From assembly GCF_002140715.2 (NCBI RefSeq), contig NZ_NGLE02000001.1, positions 1,173,001 to 1,237,000 of the forward strand: 64,000 nt of DNA, written 5' to 3'. Made by a program: the position numbers and the translations under genes. The notes under the pieces were generated by a model, which saw only the letters and a list, made by a program, of their open reading frames with translations, did no database searches and was not told the DNA's origin. This DNA is from Enterococcus sp. 4G2_DIV0659. Its GTDB lineage: Bacteria > Bacillota > Bacilli > Lactobacillales > Enterococcaceae. Below are positions 1 to 8,976 of this stretch, piece by piece (the first letter of the stretch is position 1; every line of letters begins with the position of its first letter).

Positions 1-132
1 GTCATCATAGTCGTCATCATCATCATATTCATCATCGTCGTAATCTTCATCATCATAGTCGTCATCGTATTCATCATAATCTTCATATTTTTTTCTTTTT
101 TTCCCTTTACCTTTGCCAAAAATTTTTAGCAT
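1..132 (-). CDS. Asp/Tyr-rich acidic protein, N-terminal part only
   Basis: A leftward gene enters from the window edge; only its first 44 codons are visible. The start is ATG at 132-130, preceded by an AGGAAG ribosome site. The product opens with a short hydrophobic and strongly basic segment (MLKIFGKGKGKKRKK) and turns at about residue 16 into a low-complexity run of Asp, Tyr and Glu that continues to the edge. I do not recognise the family. The basic head and acidic tail suggest an intrinsically disordered, perhaps membrane-proximal region in front of a domain outside the window. The repetitive GAT/TAT/GAA codons make length variation between strains likely. Confidence 0.6.
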   Translation of the reverse strand, partial: MLKIFGKGKGKKRKKYEDYDEYDDDYDDEDYDDDEYDDDDDYDD

Positions 133-1032
133 ACGCTCACTTCCTTCTAATGTAATAATATAAGCTATCTCTTTTACCGTTTGTTTTTATTGTATGGTTT
201 GACTATTAAGTAATTTATTATAGATTGTTTATTTATGTAACTATAATGATATGCTATTCAGATTCTAAAGATTCTATCCATGGTTCAATTAAATACTGCT
301 TTCAAAAAAGCCAAAAAGGCACCTACCTTTTTCTATTTTATCAGATAATGACTCAACAAACAAACCGAATTAGCAGTTTATTTTCTTTTTTGTAGAAGTA
401 TTGTTGTTCATGTTTAGATTATGTCCTGAAACACCTTTCAATCCAAATAAATAATTGTTTTTTTATTATATAAATACAATTTAATTGATTTGAAATTCAG
501 ATTTTTAGTATAAAAATCCAAAAAAAATACATATCTATTTTTATGTATCTAATCATTTTGTACTATTAAATAAACATTTACCTTCTGAAAACTATTTGAA
601 AATAAACAAAGGTAGAAATCACGATTGATTATATAGTTATCATTTGGTTATTTATTTGTTATTAATTTTTTCGATCGCCACTAAATAAGAAATCTGTAAT
701 ACTTTCATTTTTCGCTTTAATCCTACCTTCAGAATAGTTTATTCTGATTCAATACTTCTTATCATCTGATGCAACAAGCAAGATAAGAGTTAATCTTTGT
801 AAAAAGATGCTTGGGATAGTACTTTTTGAGTTTTATTATATTAACATCATGAAAAATCCGATTAATCGGTGTGATCTTCGGAAATGGACTAAAAATCGGA
901 CAATGTACAAAATACATTGTCCGGTTTTTGGTCCGATCGTTCAAGTCCAAACAACTCTTGTCACAAACATTTGACGATCTATTGGTCACATCCAAATGAT
1001 TTCTGTAGGGGAAATCAATCTACTTTAACTTT
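133..1032. other. 900-bp AT-rich intergenic region
   Basis: No convincing gene was found. Small open frames here lack ribosome sites and family resemblance. It holds the upstream region of the leftward gene at the edge, a perfect 8-3-8 palindrome at 729-747 (TCAGAATA, GTT, TATTCTGA), and the long terminator hairpin at 886-934. The rest is very AT-rich and otherwise featureless to me. Confidence 0.6.
886..934. terminator. long bidirectional terminator hairpin
   Basis: A 22-bp stem with a 5-nt loop; the inner 11 bp (CGGACAATGTA with TACATTGTCCG) are perfect and the outer part contains two G-U type pairs. T-rich arms occur on both strands. It lies about 100 bp beyond the metal ATPase stop and probably ends that transcript. 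Confidence 0.7.
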
Positions 1033-2976
1033 TTATTCTTTCGATGGAATCAATAAGCGTAATCCATTTAATATAACTAATAATGTACTACCTTCATGAG
1101 CAATTACACCAAACGTGATGTCCATTTTACCGAGAATGTTCAGTGTAATCAATAAAACGACAATAAACATTGAAAAAATAATATTTTGCCAAACAACTCG
1201 ATCTAAACGTTTAGATATTTTATGAGCATAACTGAATTTTGTTAAATCGTTTTGCATCAGCACTGCATCAGCAACATCAATTGCAATATCCGTTCCATCT
1301 CCCATGGCTACACCGATGTCTGCACTCACCAAGGCTGGAGCATCATTGACACCATCTCCTAGCATTGCTACACTGCCGAATCGTTTTTGCTGCTCTTTTA
1401 CAATTGCCGCCTTATTTTCTGGTAAGACATTTCCGATCACTTCATCAATCCCAATTTGACGCCCAACAGCTTGACCAGTTAATTCAGCATCGCCTGTGAT
1501 CATTGTCGTATGGATACCTTGGGATTTCAAATAGCTAATAACGGTTTTTGCTTGTTCATTAGGCGTATCCATCATCGCGATCAAGCCGATTACTTCATTG
1601 TTTTTTGCAAAATAAACAACAGTTTTTCCTTCTTTCCCATATTGTTCATTGTGTGCATTAATTTGTGTATCTACTAAACCAAAGATTTCTGGTTTGCCAA
1701 TTTGATAAGTATTTCCTTGGTAGCTCGTCACTAACCCTTTACCGATTTCATTTTCAACAGTTAAAGTTAATTCAACTTTTGCTTGAAACTTTTCTAATAT
1801 CGCATCAGCTAAAGGATGGTTCGCTGTTTTTTCCATCCCTACAATTACGTCAATGCATTCTTGTTCCGTTGTATCGGTGTTTTCTGTTAAGAAATAAAAA
1901 TCAGTCACTGATGGTTTCCCTTTCGTTAAAGTACCTGTTTTATCGAAAGCAACTGACTTAATCGTTGCTAAGTTGGCAAGATAGGAACCACCTTTAAATA
2001 ACACACCTCGTTTAGCTAAATTAGAAATTCCTGACAACGTTGCAGGTACAGCACTGGCAGCAAGCGCACAGGGTGAAGCTGAAATCAAGAACACCATCCC
2101 GCGATAGAAACTTTCATCCCATGACCATTGAAATAAAAAGGGGCCCGCTACTATAAAAAGCGGCACAATAACCAATACTCCAGTTACATAATAGGGGGCT
2201 AATTTTTGAATATTAGTTGCTGTTTTCGACAAATTTGATTGAGATTGATTGACTAGTTGGAGAATTTTCGCAAAAACAGTATCACTACTATCTTTTGTAA
2301 CTTCCATCGTAAATGTCCCACTGCCGTTGATCGTACTTCCGAAAACTTCATCGCCAACTGTTTTTTCTCTTGGGATACTTTCACCGTTAATAGAAGACTC
2401 ATCAATAGATGTTCTTCCAGAAAGAATAACACCATCCGTCGCAATTTGATCACCATTTAATACTTGCAATGTATCTCCGATTTTTAAAACAGAGACATCC
2501 ACTATCTTCACACGCCCATCCGGTTGAATCAAACGAGCTTCTGTGGGATTCATTTTTAGTAAGTTAGTAATTTCTCTTTTACTGCGGCCTTCAGCATATT
2601 CTTCCAAAAAATGAGCAGCACCAAAAATAAGAATCAGTAACGCACCTTCTTCATAGCTACCGATAATCATTGCACCAAACGCTGCTAAAGTCATTAAAAT
2701 ATGGACATTTGGCGAAAACTTTTTTTTCGTTTTGGTATCATTGATCGTATCGACGATCCCCTCTATCATGATGTGATATCCAGAAAGGAGCATCGCACTA
2801 ATAAAAAGAATATTTTGTACTAAGGAACCTTCTTCTATAAAAAATCCCGTAATGAATATGGCTAATCCTAAAAAAAATAAAATTACTGGAGATTTTCCAT
2901 GATTATGATTGTGCTCATGGCTATCATGGCCTTGTTTATTTGAACAGCTACGTTCGTGTGTGTTCGTTGTTTCCAT
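1033..2976 (-). CDS. P1B-4-type heavy-metal-transporting ATPase
   Basis: Membrane P-type ATPase that exports transition-metal ions at the cost of ATP. The N-terminus is His-rich (HDSHEHNHNH) and lacks a CxxC heavy-metal-associated domain. Visible motifs are the TGES-like actuator loop (NGESIP), the membrane metal motif SPC (SASPCAL), the phosphorylation site DKTGTLT, the ATP-binding HP (ANHPLAD), the hinge GDGVNDAPAL, and a C-terminal HEGST. SPC plus HEG(G/S)T is the signature of the P1B-4 group (CoaT, ZosA/PfeT, CtpD), whose members move Co, Zn or Fe(II), so the ion cannot be read from sequence alone. I chose the ATG at 2976, which has GGAGG 9 nt upstream; the frame stays open to 3084, but that extension overlaps the promoter and operators. 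The tandem operators upstream suggest control by an ArsR/SmtB-type metal sensor. Confidence 0.9.
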   Translation of the reverse strand: METTNTHERSCSNKQGHDSHEHNHNHGKSPVILFFLGLAIFITGFFIEEGSLVQNILFISAMLLSGYHIMIEGIVDTINDTKTKKKFSPNVHILMTLAAFGAMIIGSYEEGALLILIFGAAHFLEEYAEGRSKREITNLLKMNPTEARLIQPDGRVKIVDVSVLKIGDTLQVLNGDQIATDGVILSGRTSIDESSINGESIPREKTVGDEVFGSTINGSGTFTMEVTKDSSDTVFAKILQLVNQSQSNLSKTATNIQKLAPYYVTGVLVIVPLFIVAGPFLFQWSWDESFYRGMVFLISASPCALAASAVPATLSGISNLAKRGVLFKGGSYLANLATIKSVAFDKTGTLTKGKPSVTDFYFLTENTDTTEQECIDVIVGMEKTANHPLADAILEKFQAKVELTLTVENEIGKGLVTSYQGNTYQIGKPEIFGLVDTQINAHNEQYGKEGKTVVYFAKNNEVIGLIAMMDTPNEQAKTVISYLKSQGIHTTMITGDAELTGQAVGRQIGIDEVIGNVLPENKAAIVKEQQKRFGSVAMLGDGVNDAPALVSADIGVAMGDGTDIAIDVADAVLMQNDLTKFSYAHKISKRLDRVVWQNIIFSMFIVVLLITLNILGKMDITFGVIAHEGSTLLVILNGLRLLIPSKE

Positions 2977-3032
2977 TTCGTTCATCCTCCCTTTTGGTTG
3001 TTTTCTGAAAAGATACACTTTATCTTTTTCAA

Positions 3033-3091
3033 ATGAACAACTACTCATATATCTTATGTCTATATTACATGAACAAACACTCATGTGTCAA
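3033..3091 (-). promoter_or_regulatory. metal-responsive promoter with two ArsR-type operators
   Basis: Reading leftward, TTGACA (3091-3086) and TAATAT (3067-3062) are 18 bp apart. Two near-identical 16-mers, ATGAACAAACACTCAT (3069-3084) and ATGAACAACTACTCAT (3033-3048), resemble the TGAAC-N-TTCA dyads bound by ArsR/SmtB-family sensors such as CzrA, ZiaR and CadC. The first sits in the -35/-10 spacer and the second just past the expected transcript start. They are 36 bp apart. No ArsR gene is in the window. Confidence 0.7.
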
Positions 3092-3123
3092 GTAAAAACA
3101 AATACTTTTTTGTTCAAAAAAAA

Positions 3124-3297
3124 ATGGGTCTGTGACATAACTCTAAAAGTCATATCTTGAACCCCTAAAAACCGAATAAACCGCGGGAACAGAAGCAACC
3201 CCTTCGGAAATAAAAATCCATTCACAAAAATTTGAAGAACAATTTTCGTGAATGGATTCTTATTTTTCGGGGCTAAACGCATTCTGTCCTAGCCTCA
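3124..3297. repeat. dispersed enterococcal-type intergenic repeat, copy 1
   Basis: Contains the family's blocks: a CATAACTC...AGTCAT dyad, a CCGAATAAACCGCGGGA...CAGAAGCAA block, CTTCGGAAATAA, and an end block with GGGGCTAAACGC and TTCTGTCC. It also holds an 18-bp hairpin at 3215-3259 (AATCCATTCAC arm). It fills the gap between the ATPase promoter and the oppA-like gene. Related copies lie near 37.1, 39.4 and 59.3 kb. Confidence 0.65.
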
Positions 3298-3314
3298 CTC
3301 TTTACAGTGTATTT

Positions 3315-4949
3315 CTATTTATTTTTTTCTGTTACCTGAATATATTTGAAACTATACGGCGAACCAAAACTGTGTTTTACCACACCATGAATCGTTTTCT
3401 TTTGTAATAATGCTGTTTGTTGCTGATAAATCGGAGCGATCGTGTAATCTTCAGCTATTAAAACATGTTCTGCTTGACGTAAATCAGACCATCTTTTTTC
3501 CTCATTAGCGGCATCAGTACTCACAGCAGCTTGAATCAATTGATCATAGGTTGGGTTGTTATAGTTCACATGATTCAATCCTGATGTAGATACAAACATA
3601 TCTAAAAATGTAATCGCATCTTTGAAATCAGGCATCCATTGTCCGAAAGCAACATCATACTCACCAGATAAATAGCGTTCTTGTAGGTTATTGCTTGGTA
3701 ATGCAGCAATCTCAAACTCGATTCCTGGTAGAACCTCCGTTATTTGACTTGTTATATATTCAGCTATTTTTTTGTCTGTATCTGTATCTTTCGTCAAGTA
3801 AACGAATGTCATGTGTTCTTTATTCAGTTCTTTTTTCGCTTGATTGAATGCTTGTTTTGCCGCATCCTTGTCAAAGGTTTGCTGGACCCCATTTTCTTTA
3901 CGAAAATCCTCTCCAGTTTTCGGATTTTTTACAAAGTTTTGGGGAATAAAACCTGTTGCCGCAATAGAGCCATCACCTAAAACATTATTTACAAATGTTT
4001 CACGATCCATCGCTAAAGCAATGGCTTTACGTAATTGCGTATTGTGTAATAATTTATCTTGATCTTGATTGAAACGAAGATATCCCATTTTCGTGTCGTT
4101 TTGATTTTGAAAATCAGGGTCGTTTTTATACTGCTTTGAAAATTCTCCATCTAGTACAACTCGATCAAGTTCGCCAGTTTGATATAAATTAACTGCTGTA
4201 CTTGTTGACTTTACAACGGTTGTTTGAATCTCTTCAACATTGACATTCTGTTTATCCCAATACTTAGGGTTTTTTACATATTTCCATGTATCAGAATTTT
4301 GTTCCCAATCGGTTAAGGTAAATGGTCCGTTATACAAAGTAGTCTCACTAGACGTTCCGTAGTTCTTTCCTTGTTTTTCAGCAAATTCTTTGTTTATCGG
4401 GAAAAACGTTTCAAATGTCAATAAAGAAGTAAAATAAGGAATTGGTTTAACCAAATGAATCACTAAAGAATATTCGTCAGGAGCTTCTACTCCTAATTGA
4501 TCTGGCGTCATTTTTCCTTGATAGATTTCGTCAGCATTTTTAATGGAAGAAACAAATAAGCTAGCATAGGATGGTGCTGTCTCAGGTGTAACTGCTCGTC
4601 TCCAAGCATAAAGAAAATCATTTGCTGTAACGGGTTCACCGTTGGACCATTTTGCATCTTTTCTTAAGGTGATTGCATAGGTTTGTTTATCTTCACTGAT
4701 TTCAGGAAGCGCTTTAGCAACAGCCGGAATTATTTCATCGTTTTCATCTAACTGATAAAGACCTTCCAATACTTGATTTTGAGCATTAAAACTAGTGAAA
4801 TCTTCTTCTTGTGTTGTATCTAAAGTCAATAATTCTGCGGGTTCAGTAAAACGAACAACAGCTTTTTTTGTTTCTGCTTTATTCGTTGGTGTGCAACTAG
4901 CCAATAGTGTTATAAGTACAAGTAAACTAAAAGGTATCCATTTTTTCAT
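3315..4949 (-). CDS. OppA-like peptide-binding lipoprotein
   Basis: Extracellular solute-binding protein of family 5, 544 residues, the usual OppA/DppA size. A signal peptide ends in the lipobox LLASC at about residues 15-19, so the mature protein should be lipid-anchored outside the membrane. Family features include the WSNGEPVTANDFLYAWRR stretch near residue 105 and the YNGPF motif near residue 210. No permease or ATPase genes adjoin it, so it is an orphan that presumably feeds an Opp transporter encoded elsewhere. In enterococci, orphan OppA-like proteins can also act in peptide-signal import (PrgZ type), but nothing here shows that. It is a paralogue of the frameshifted gene at 26.1-27.7 kb. 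Start ATG 4949 has an AGGAAC-like site just upstream. Confidence 0.88.
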   Translation of the reverse strand: MKKWIPFSLLVLITLLASCTPTNKAETKKAVVRFTEPAELLTLDTTQEEDFTSFNAQNQVLEGLYQLDENDEIIPAVAKALPEISEDKQTYAITLRKDAKWSNGEPVTANDFLYAWRRAVTPETAPSYASLFVSSIKNADEIYQGKMTPDQLGVEAPDEYSLVIHLVKPIPYFTSLLTFETFFPINKEFAEKQGKNYGTSSETTLYNGPFTLTDWEQNSDTWKYVKNPKYWDKQNVNVEEIQTTVVKSTSTAVNLYQTGELDRVVLDGEFSKQYKNDPDFQNQNDTKMGYLRFNQDQDKLLHNTQLRKAIALAMDRETFVNNVLGDGSIAATGFIPQNFVKNPKTGEDFRKENGVQQTFDKDAAKQAFNQAKKELNKEHMTFVYLTKDTDTDKKIAEYITSQITEVLPGIEFEIAALPSNNLQERYLSGEYDVAFGQWMPDFKDAITFLDMFVSTSGLNHVNYNNPTYDQLIQAAVSTDAANEEKRWSDLRQAEHVLIAEDYTIAPIYQQQTALLQKKTIHGVVKHSFGSPYSFKYIQVTEKNK

Positions 4950-4999
4950 CTTGTTCCTCCATTGTTAAAAATTGGTAAAACACTGTCTAGCAAATAAGA

Positions 5000-5377
5000 T
5001 TAAACAAAAATAACTTGTTCAATCACGCTGATTTCAGGATCTAGTGATTGCATTACTGGACAATTTTTCCCAATCAATTTTAACGCTCGCTCTGCTTTGC
5101 CTTGTTCGTTTTCCCCAACGCGGATAAAAAAAGTGATGAGCACTTGGCGTAACGGTTTGGCTTGTTTTTCTTCTGCACGTTCATAAGCAATCTCCACTGT
5201 CTCAATAGCAAAAGCAATGTGAGAATTTGTTAATATTTTTTCGTAGACATAGGCTCCGCAAGCACCGATTGATGCCACTAACATCTCAACTGGTGAAAAG
5301 CCAATTTCTTTTTTCAATACCCAATTTCCATTTTGATGAACTAGTTCAAATCCTTTTTCACTTGGAATTAATTTCAT
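5000..5377 (-). CDS. OsmC family protein
   Basis: A 125-residue OsmC/Ohr-superfamily protein. The two conserved cysteines are present: one in the helix VASIGACGAYVYEKI (about residue 39) and one in KNCPVMQSL (about residue 105). Members reduce organic hydroperoxides or have unknown roles in the cytoplasm; this sequence belongs to the general YhfA-like OsmC branch rather than clear Ohr. The ribosome site is an unusually G-rich AGGGGGGG 6 nt before ATG 5377. It is transcribed in the same direction as the oppA-like gene with a 50-bp gap, so the two may share a transcript. Confidence 0.85.
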   Translation of the reverse strand: MKLIPSEKGFELVHQNGNWVLKKEIGFSPVEMLVASIGACGAYVYEKILTNSHIAFAIETVEIAYERAEEKQAKPLRQVLITFFIRVGENEQGKAERALKLIGKNCPVMQSLDPEISVIEQVIFV

Positions 5378-5626
5378 GATTTCCCCCCCTTTTTTATCAT
5401 TGGATGTCCATATGACTCTCTTTCTTCTATGATAATGTAAATAATGGTAAACGTATAATAGTTATATCCTATGTATGATAGCTAAAGACTATCTATATTA
5501 ATCTTTAGAAACAGCTTAACCTATACCGCGATTATACAAAATTGACACAAAAAATGATCATAATTGGATTACCACATTAAAATATAGTGTGATATTATTC
5601 CTATAGAAAAGGAGGATTTAATCATT

Positions 5627-8461
5627 GTGAATATCTTCTTAAAAAAACAACCATCTCAAAGTGTAATGCCAAACAAATATTTACTGTTTTGCGCTACTCT
5701 AATGTTTCTACTATTTATAATAGCAATTCCTACTATTTCTCAAGCAGCTGAAACAATAAAATTTAATTACTATATCTCAATTCCTTACGCCAATAGCACA
5801 AATGAAGATAAGGCTTTAGATATTAGTGGTACTACAAATAAATTAATACTTTACGATAAGCATGGATTAGGAAATCAAACGTTAGCTTTTGAATATATCC
5901 CAAATAAAGATGCCTATATTATTTTTGCTAGGGGGGATAAACAAAAATTAGTCACCGCTGACGGCAATACTGATGGTAGTACTGCCAGTAGATTTTTGTA
6001 TAAGAATATACTCATTAATAGCCTTGCAGATATTCCTGGCGAAAGTTTGTGGAAAATAGAACCATCAAGCCAATCTAACTTTTATAGTATTGTTAATAAA
6101 AAAAGCAATTTAGCTCTTACTAACTCTGGGTATGATGATTCAGCACCACTCCAACTGAAAACCATTAATTCATCCGACTACAAACAATTATTTAAGTTTA
6201 CAAGCTTAAGTGGGCTTTTCTATATCAAACCAAATGCTAATTTATCAAAAACATTGGATATCGCTAACGGCGTTGTTGACGGTAACGACTTGATTGTATA
6301 TTCAAAAGGAATCAATCAAGCAAATCAGCAGTGGTTTTCCGTCTTTGTACCTGCAATTGGTTCCTATATGATTGGTAATTATAAAAATCGTTCGCTTTTG
6401 TTAAATTATCCTGGTGCCAATACCAATCTAACTATTAAAAAATTTAATATTGATGTAAATAATCCCCCTAGGGAAATTCAATTTAGCTTTATTACTACAC
6501 CAGGCAAAAAGAATGTTTACTCTATAAGGCGATATTATACTGAGGAACTGTTGACCGCAATATATCCAATTACAGATCTAGGAAAAATCCAATTTCAGAC
6601 CAAAAATAACGACATGAACCAACAGTGGTTCCTAGAATCCTTTGACAATATCTCTGCTCCCGTTATCAGTAATTTAAAAATTACTGGTGGTCATTCAACT
6701 GACAAACAGAATCGACCAATAATCTATCCTGGGGAATCTATAACAGTTACTGGACAAATGCAGTCAAACTTTTTTAAAACATATGACCTGTTCACCCAAA
6801 CAAATCTAGATGGGTTCAACAAAGTCAAAGAAAATCTTGCTCTGGAAAATAATACATCGACATTCAGTTATGAACTGACTGCTTCACAAACCGACACTTT
6901 ACCTAATGGGATAAACTACTTAGAATTTAAAGGGTATGGCGATAAGTTTTTTTCATCTAATAATTTAGCAACAAGCTTTGTTGTTGACCAATCACCTCCA
7001 GAAATAACTGCTGACAAAGAACTAAATTATTATGTAGAGGATCTATCAAAAGCTTCTATCACAGGAACATTTATAGATAAAAAGGCGGAAGACCTTGAAA
7101 TAACTGCGAAAATTAATGATTCTACAGTTGAAATTCCCGTGTACAGTGGCAAAGGAGCCAAAAATACTGCTCCGATTAACTGGTCATTTTCATTGAGCGA
7201 TTTGACTTCTGAACAACAAAATTTATTTAGACTTGGTAAAAACACACTCACGTTTACCTTAAAAAATAATTGGACAACCCATAATACAGCCATTGCTACT
7301 AGTACGGTAAATATTTTAGGTCGAACAACTATATCTTATCAAAATCAATCAGGGGACATTCTCAAAGAAAAAACAATGCACCATCAAACATCCATTGATG
7401 ACCCCAATTACGCTATAGATATACCAGCGATTATTGGCGATTATAAATTAGTAAAAGCTACTGGCGATGGCAGTTTGCTTCCAACGAAAAATACAATCAC
7501 TGGAACGTTTACTAATGAGTTGTTACATACAACAGCAATTTATGATCAATACGCCTTTTATCTAACCTATGAAGGAAATGGTTCTTCTAAAGGTACAGCG
7601 CCTGCCAAACAACGATTCGAGAAAGACCAATCATTGACGATTTCCTCACCAGAAGAATTAACCAAAGATGGTTATCATTTTAAGGAATGGAATACAAAAG
7701 CAGATGGTTCAGGTAAAACGTACCACCCAGGAGATGCATTTTTGACAACAAGCCAAAACGAAACACTGTATGCTATTTGGGTACCAGATAAAGTATTGAT
7801 GACAGTTCATTTTTATTATTCTGATACAAAATTACCCATTTATCAAAATATTCGGGAATCTACCAAAAAAGTTGAAAGTATTGATTATGAGATGCCCACA
7901 GATGCGCAGCTGGTAAACACTATTGATTCATTAGCGATTCCATTAACTTATTTTGGTTACACGTTACATTCTACCTCTCCAGAAGTAGAGATAGATGGAA
8001 AAATCACTAGCGCCACAGTTGTACCAGAGAAAAACTTTTCTATTGCCTATTACTTCGATGGCTTATTTAATATCTATCAAGCAAATACCGTAGATTTTGG
8101 CGAAATTACCATAAAAAACAAAGGCACGATTAATCATTCACCTATCAATAATCCTACAATTAACATTCTAAATACGAAAGAACTACAAAGCTGGACCCTT
8201 TACTTGAGACAAGCTGAACCCTTGCAAAATGCTAACGGCACATTTAAAGGAAACTTATTTTATAAAGATTCTGAAAATGAATTTGAATTAACAACTGAAA
8301 GTCTTCCTTTTGCCCAATTTAACACGACTTCACCTTATGTTTCATTGAATTTAGCTTCAACAGAAAATCAAGATTCTGGATTATTTTTAAAAGAGTATTA
8401 TGGAAATAAACTAGGTTCTTATCAAACAACACTTTGGTGGTCTCTTGTGAAAGGGCCTTAA
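5627..8461 (+). CDS. WxL-type surface protein with ricin-like lectin repeats
   Basis: A 944-residue secreted protein starting at GTG 5627 (AAAGGAGG 11 nt upstream). The signal peptide runs to about residue 42 (ISQAAE). Residues about 45-340 contain beta-trefoil (ricin B-like) repeats, seen as recurring QQWF motifs. An immunoglobulin-like stretch follows to about residue 560. Next come a MucBP-like module (TISYQNQSGDILKE) and a Listeria-Bacteroides repeat (YEGNGSSKG...GYHFKEWNTKADGSG). The C-terminal 190 residues look like a WxL domain, with one WTL (SWTLYL) and a terminal WSL (TLWWSLVKGP). WxL domains bind peptidoglycan non-covalently, so no LPXTG is expected. The usual WxL partners (DUF916 protein, small WxL proteins) are not adjacent. 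The role is probably adhesion to glycans, by inference. Confidence 0.82.
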   Translation: MNIFLKKQPSQSVMPNKYLLFCATLMFLLFIIAIPTISQAAETIKFNYYISIPYANSTNEDKALDISGTTNKLILYDKHGLGNQTLAFEYIPNKDAYIIFARGDKQKLVTADGNTDGSTASRFLYKNILINSLADIPGESLWKIEPSSQSNFYSIVNKKSNLALTNSGYDDSAPLQLKTINSSDYKQLFKFTSLSGLFYIKPNANLSKTLDIANGVVDGNDLIVYSKGINQANQQWFSVFVPAIGSYMIGNYKNRSLLLNYPGANTNLTIKKFNIDVNNPPREIQFSFITTPGKKNVYSIRRYYTEELLTAIYPITDLGKIQFQTKNNDMNQQWFLESFDNISAPVISNLKITGGHSTDKQNRPIIYPGESITVTGQMQSNFFKTYDLFTQTNLDGFNKVKENLALENNTSTFSYELTASQTDTLPNGINYLEFKGYGDKFFSSNNLATSFVVDQSPPEITADKELNYYVEDLSKASITGTFIDKKAEDLEITAKINDSTVEIPVYSGKGAKNTAPINWSFSLSDLTSEQQNLFRLGKNTLTFTLKNNWTTHNTAIATSTVNILGRTTISYQNQSGDILKEKTMHHQTSIDDPNYAIDIPAIIGDYKLVKATGDGSLLPTKNTITGTFTNELLHTTAIYDQYAFYLTYEGNGSSKGTAPAKQRFEKDQSLTISSPEELTKDGYHFKEWNTKADGSGKTYHPGDAFLTTSQNETLYAIWVPDKVLMTVHFYYSDTKLPIYQNIRESTKKVESIDYEMPTDAQLVNTIDSLAIPLTYFGYTLHSTSPEVEIDGKITSATVVPEKNFSIAYYFDGLFNIYQANTVDFGEITIKNKGTINHSPINNPTINILNTKELQSWTLYLRQAEPLQNANGTFKGNLFYKDSENEFELTTESLPFAQFNTTSPYVSLNLASTENQDSGLFLKEYYGNKLGSYQTTLWWSLVKGP

Positions 8462-8463
8462 AC

Positions 8464-8522
8464 TAAAAGACTAACACCCACGCAATGTATGTAAAAACGC
8501 ATTGCATAGGTATTAGTCTTTT
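8464..8522. terminator. bidirectional terminator between convergent genes
   Basis: Stem AAAGACTAA...TTAGTCTTT with an inner CGCAATG/CATTGC arm, T-rich on both outer sides. It serves the WxL gene and the thioredoxin gene. Confidence 0.8.
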
Positions 8523-8568
8523 TTGCCATTCAAAAAGTCGTTATCTTTTTTCCGTATATTTTCTATCT

Positions 8569-8901
8569 TTATAGCAAACCTTCTTCAAAGGAATAAATTC
8601 GTTCAATGGCAGCGGCTAATTGTTTAAACTGAACAAATTTTTCTTCACGAATATATTCTTTTCCAGCAACGAAAAAAAGTAATGTTGGTGCTGAAAAAAT
8701 TAAATATTCTGCTGAAATTTCTCTGACTTTATCTGCTTCAACTTCTCTTAATTCAATCTTTGGATAGTTGCTTAATAGAGCCATTAATTTAGGTTGAAGG
8801 GCATGACAAACAGAACAATCTTCTTGTGACACATATAGAAAAACGAAATGATTGTTCGTTATAAATGAACGTATTTCTTCAAGTGTTTCTAATTTTTGCA
8901 T
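8569..8901 (-). CDS. thioredoxin-family protein (YtpP-like)
   Basis: A 110-residue cytoplasmic thioredoxin fold. The redox motif is CSVC (residues about 29-32, in QEDCSVCHALQPK), which differs from the classical CGPC. The cis-proline segment FSAPTLLFF is present. There is no signal peptide. Such proteins are presumed to reduce disulfides or to be thioredoxin-like reductases of unknown client. Start ATG 8901 has an AGGTGAT site. It may share a transcript with the MerR gene upstream (75-bp gap). Confidence 0.85.
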   Translation of the reverse strand: MQKLETLEEIRSFITNNHFVFLYVSQEDCSVCHALQPKLMALLSNYPKIELREVEADKVREISAEYLIFSAPTLLFFVAGKEYIREEKFVQFKQLAAAIERIYSFEEGLL

Positions 8902-8976
8902 GATTCCATCACCTTTTTGCTTGTTTGGCTCATCATAGCACTTCAGCTGTGTAATGACGATTTTTCTGCTCTCATT

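Noticed and set aside
762..1099. Two small overlapping open frames on opposite strands
   Set aside because: They cover the terminator hairpin, have no ribosome sites and resemble nothing; treated as non-coding.
2977..3084. 36-codon N-terminal extension of the metal ATPase
   Set aside because: It would be encoded across the promoter and both operators; GGAGG is placed for ATG 2976.
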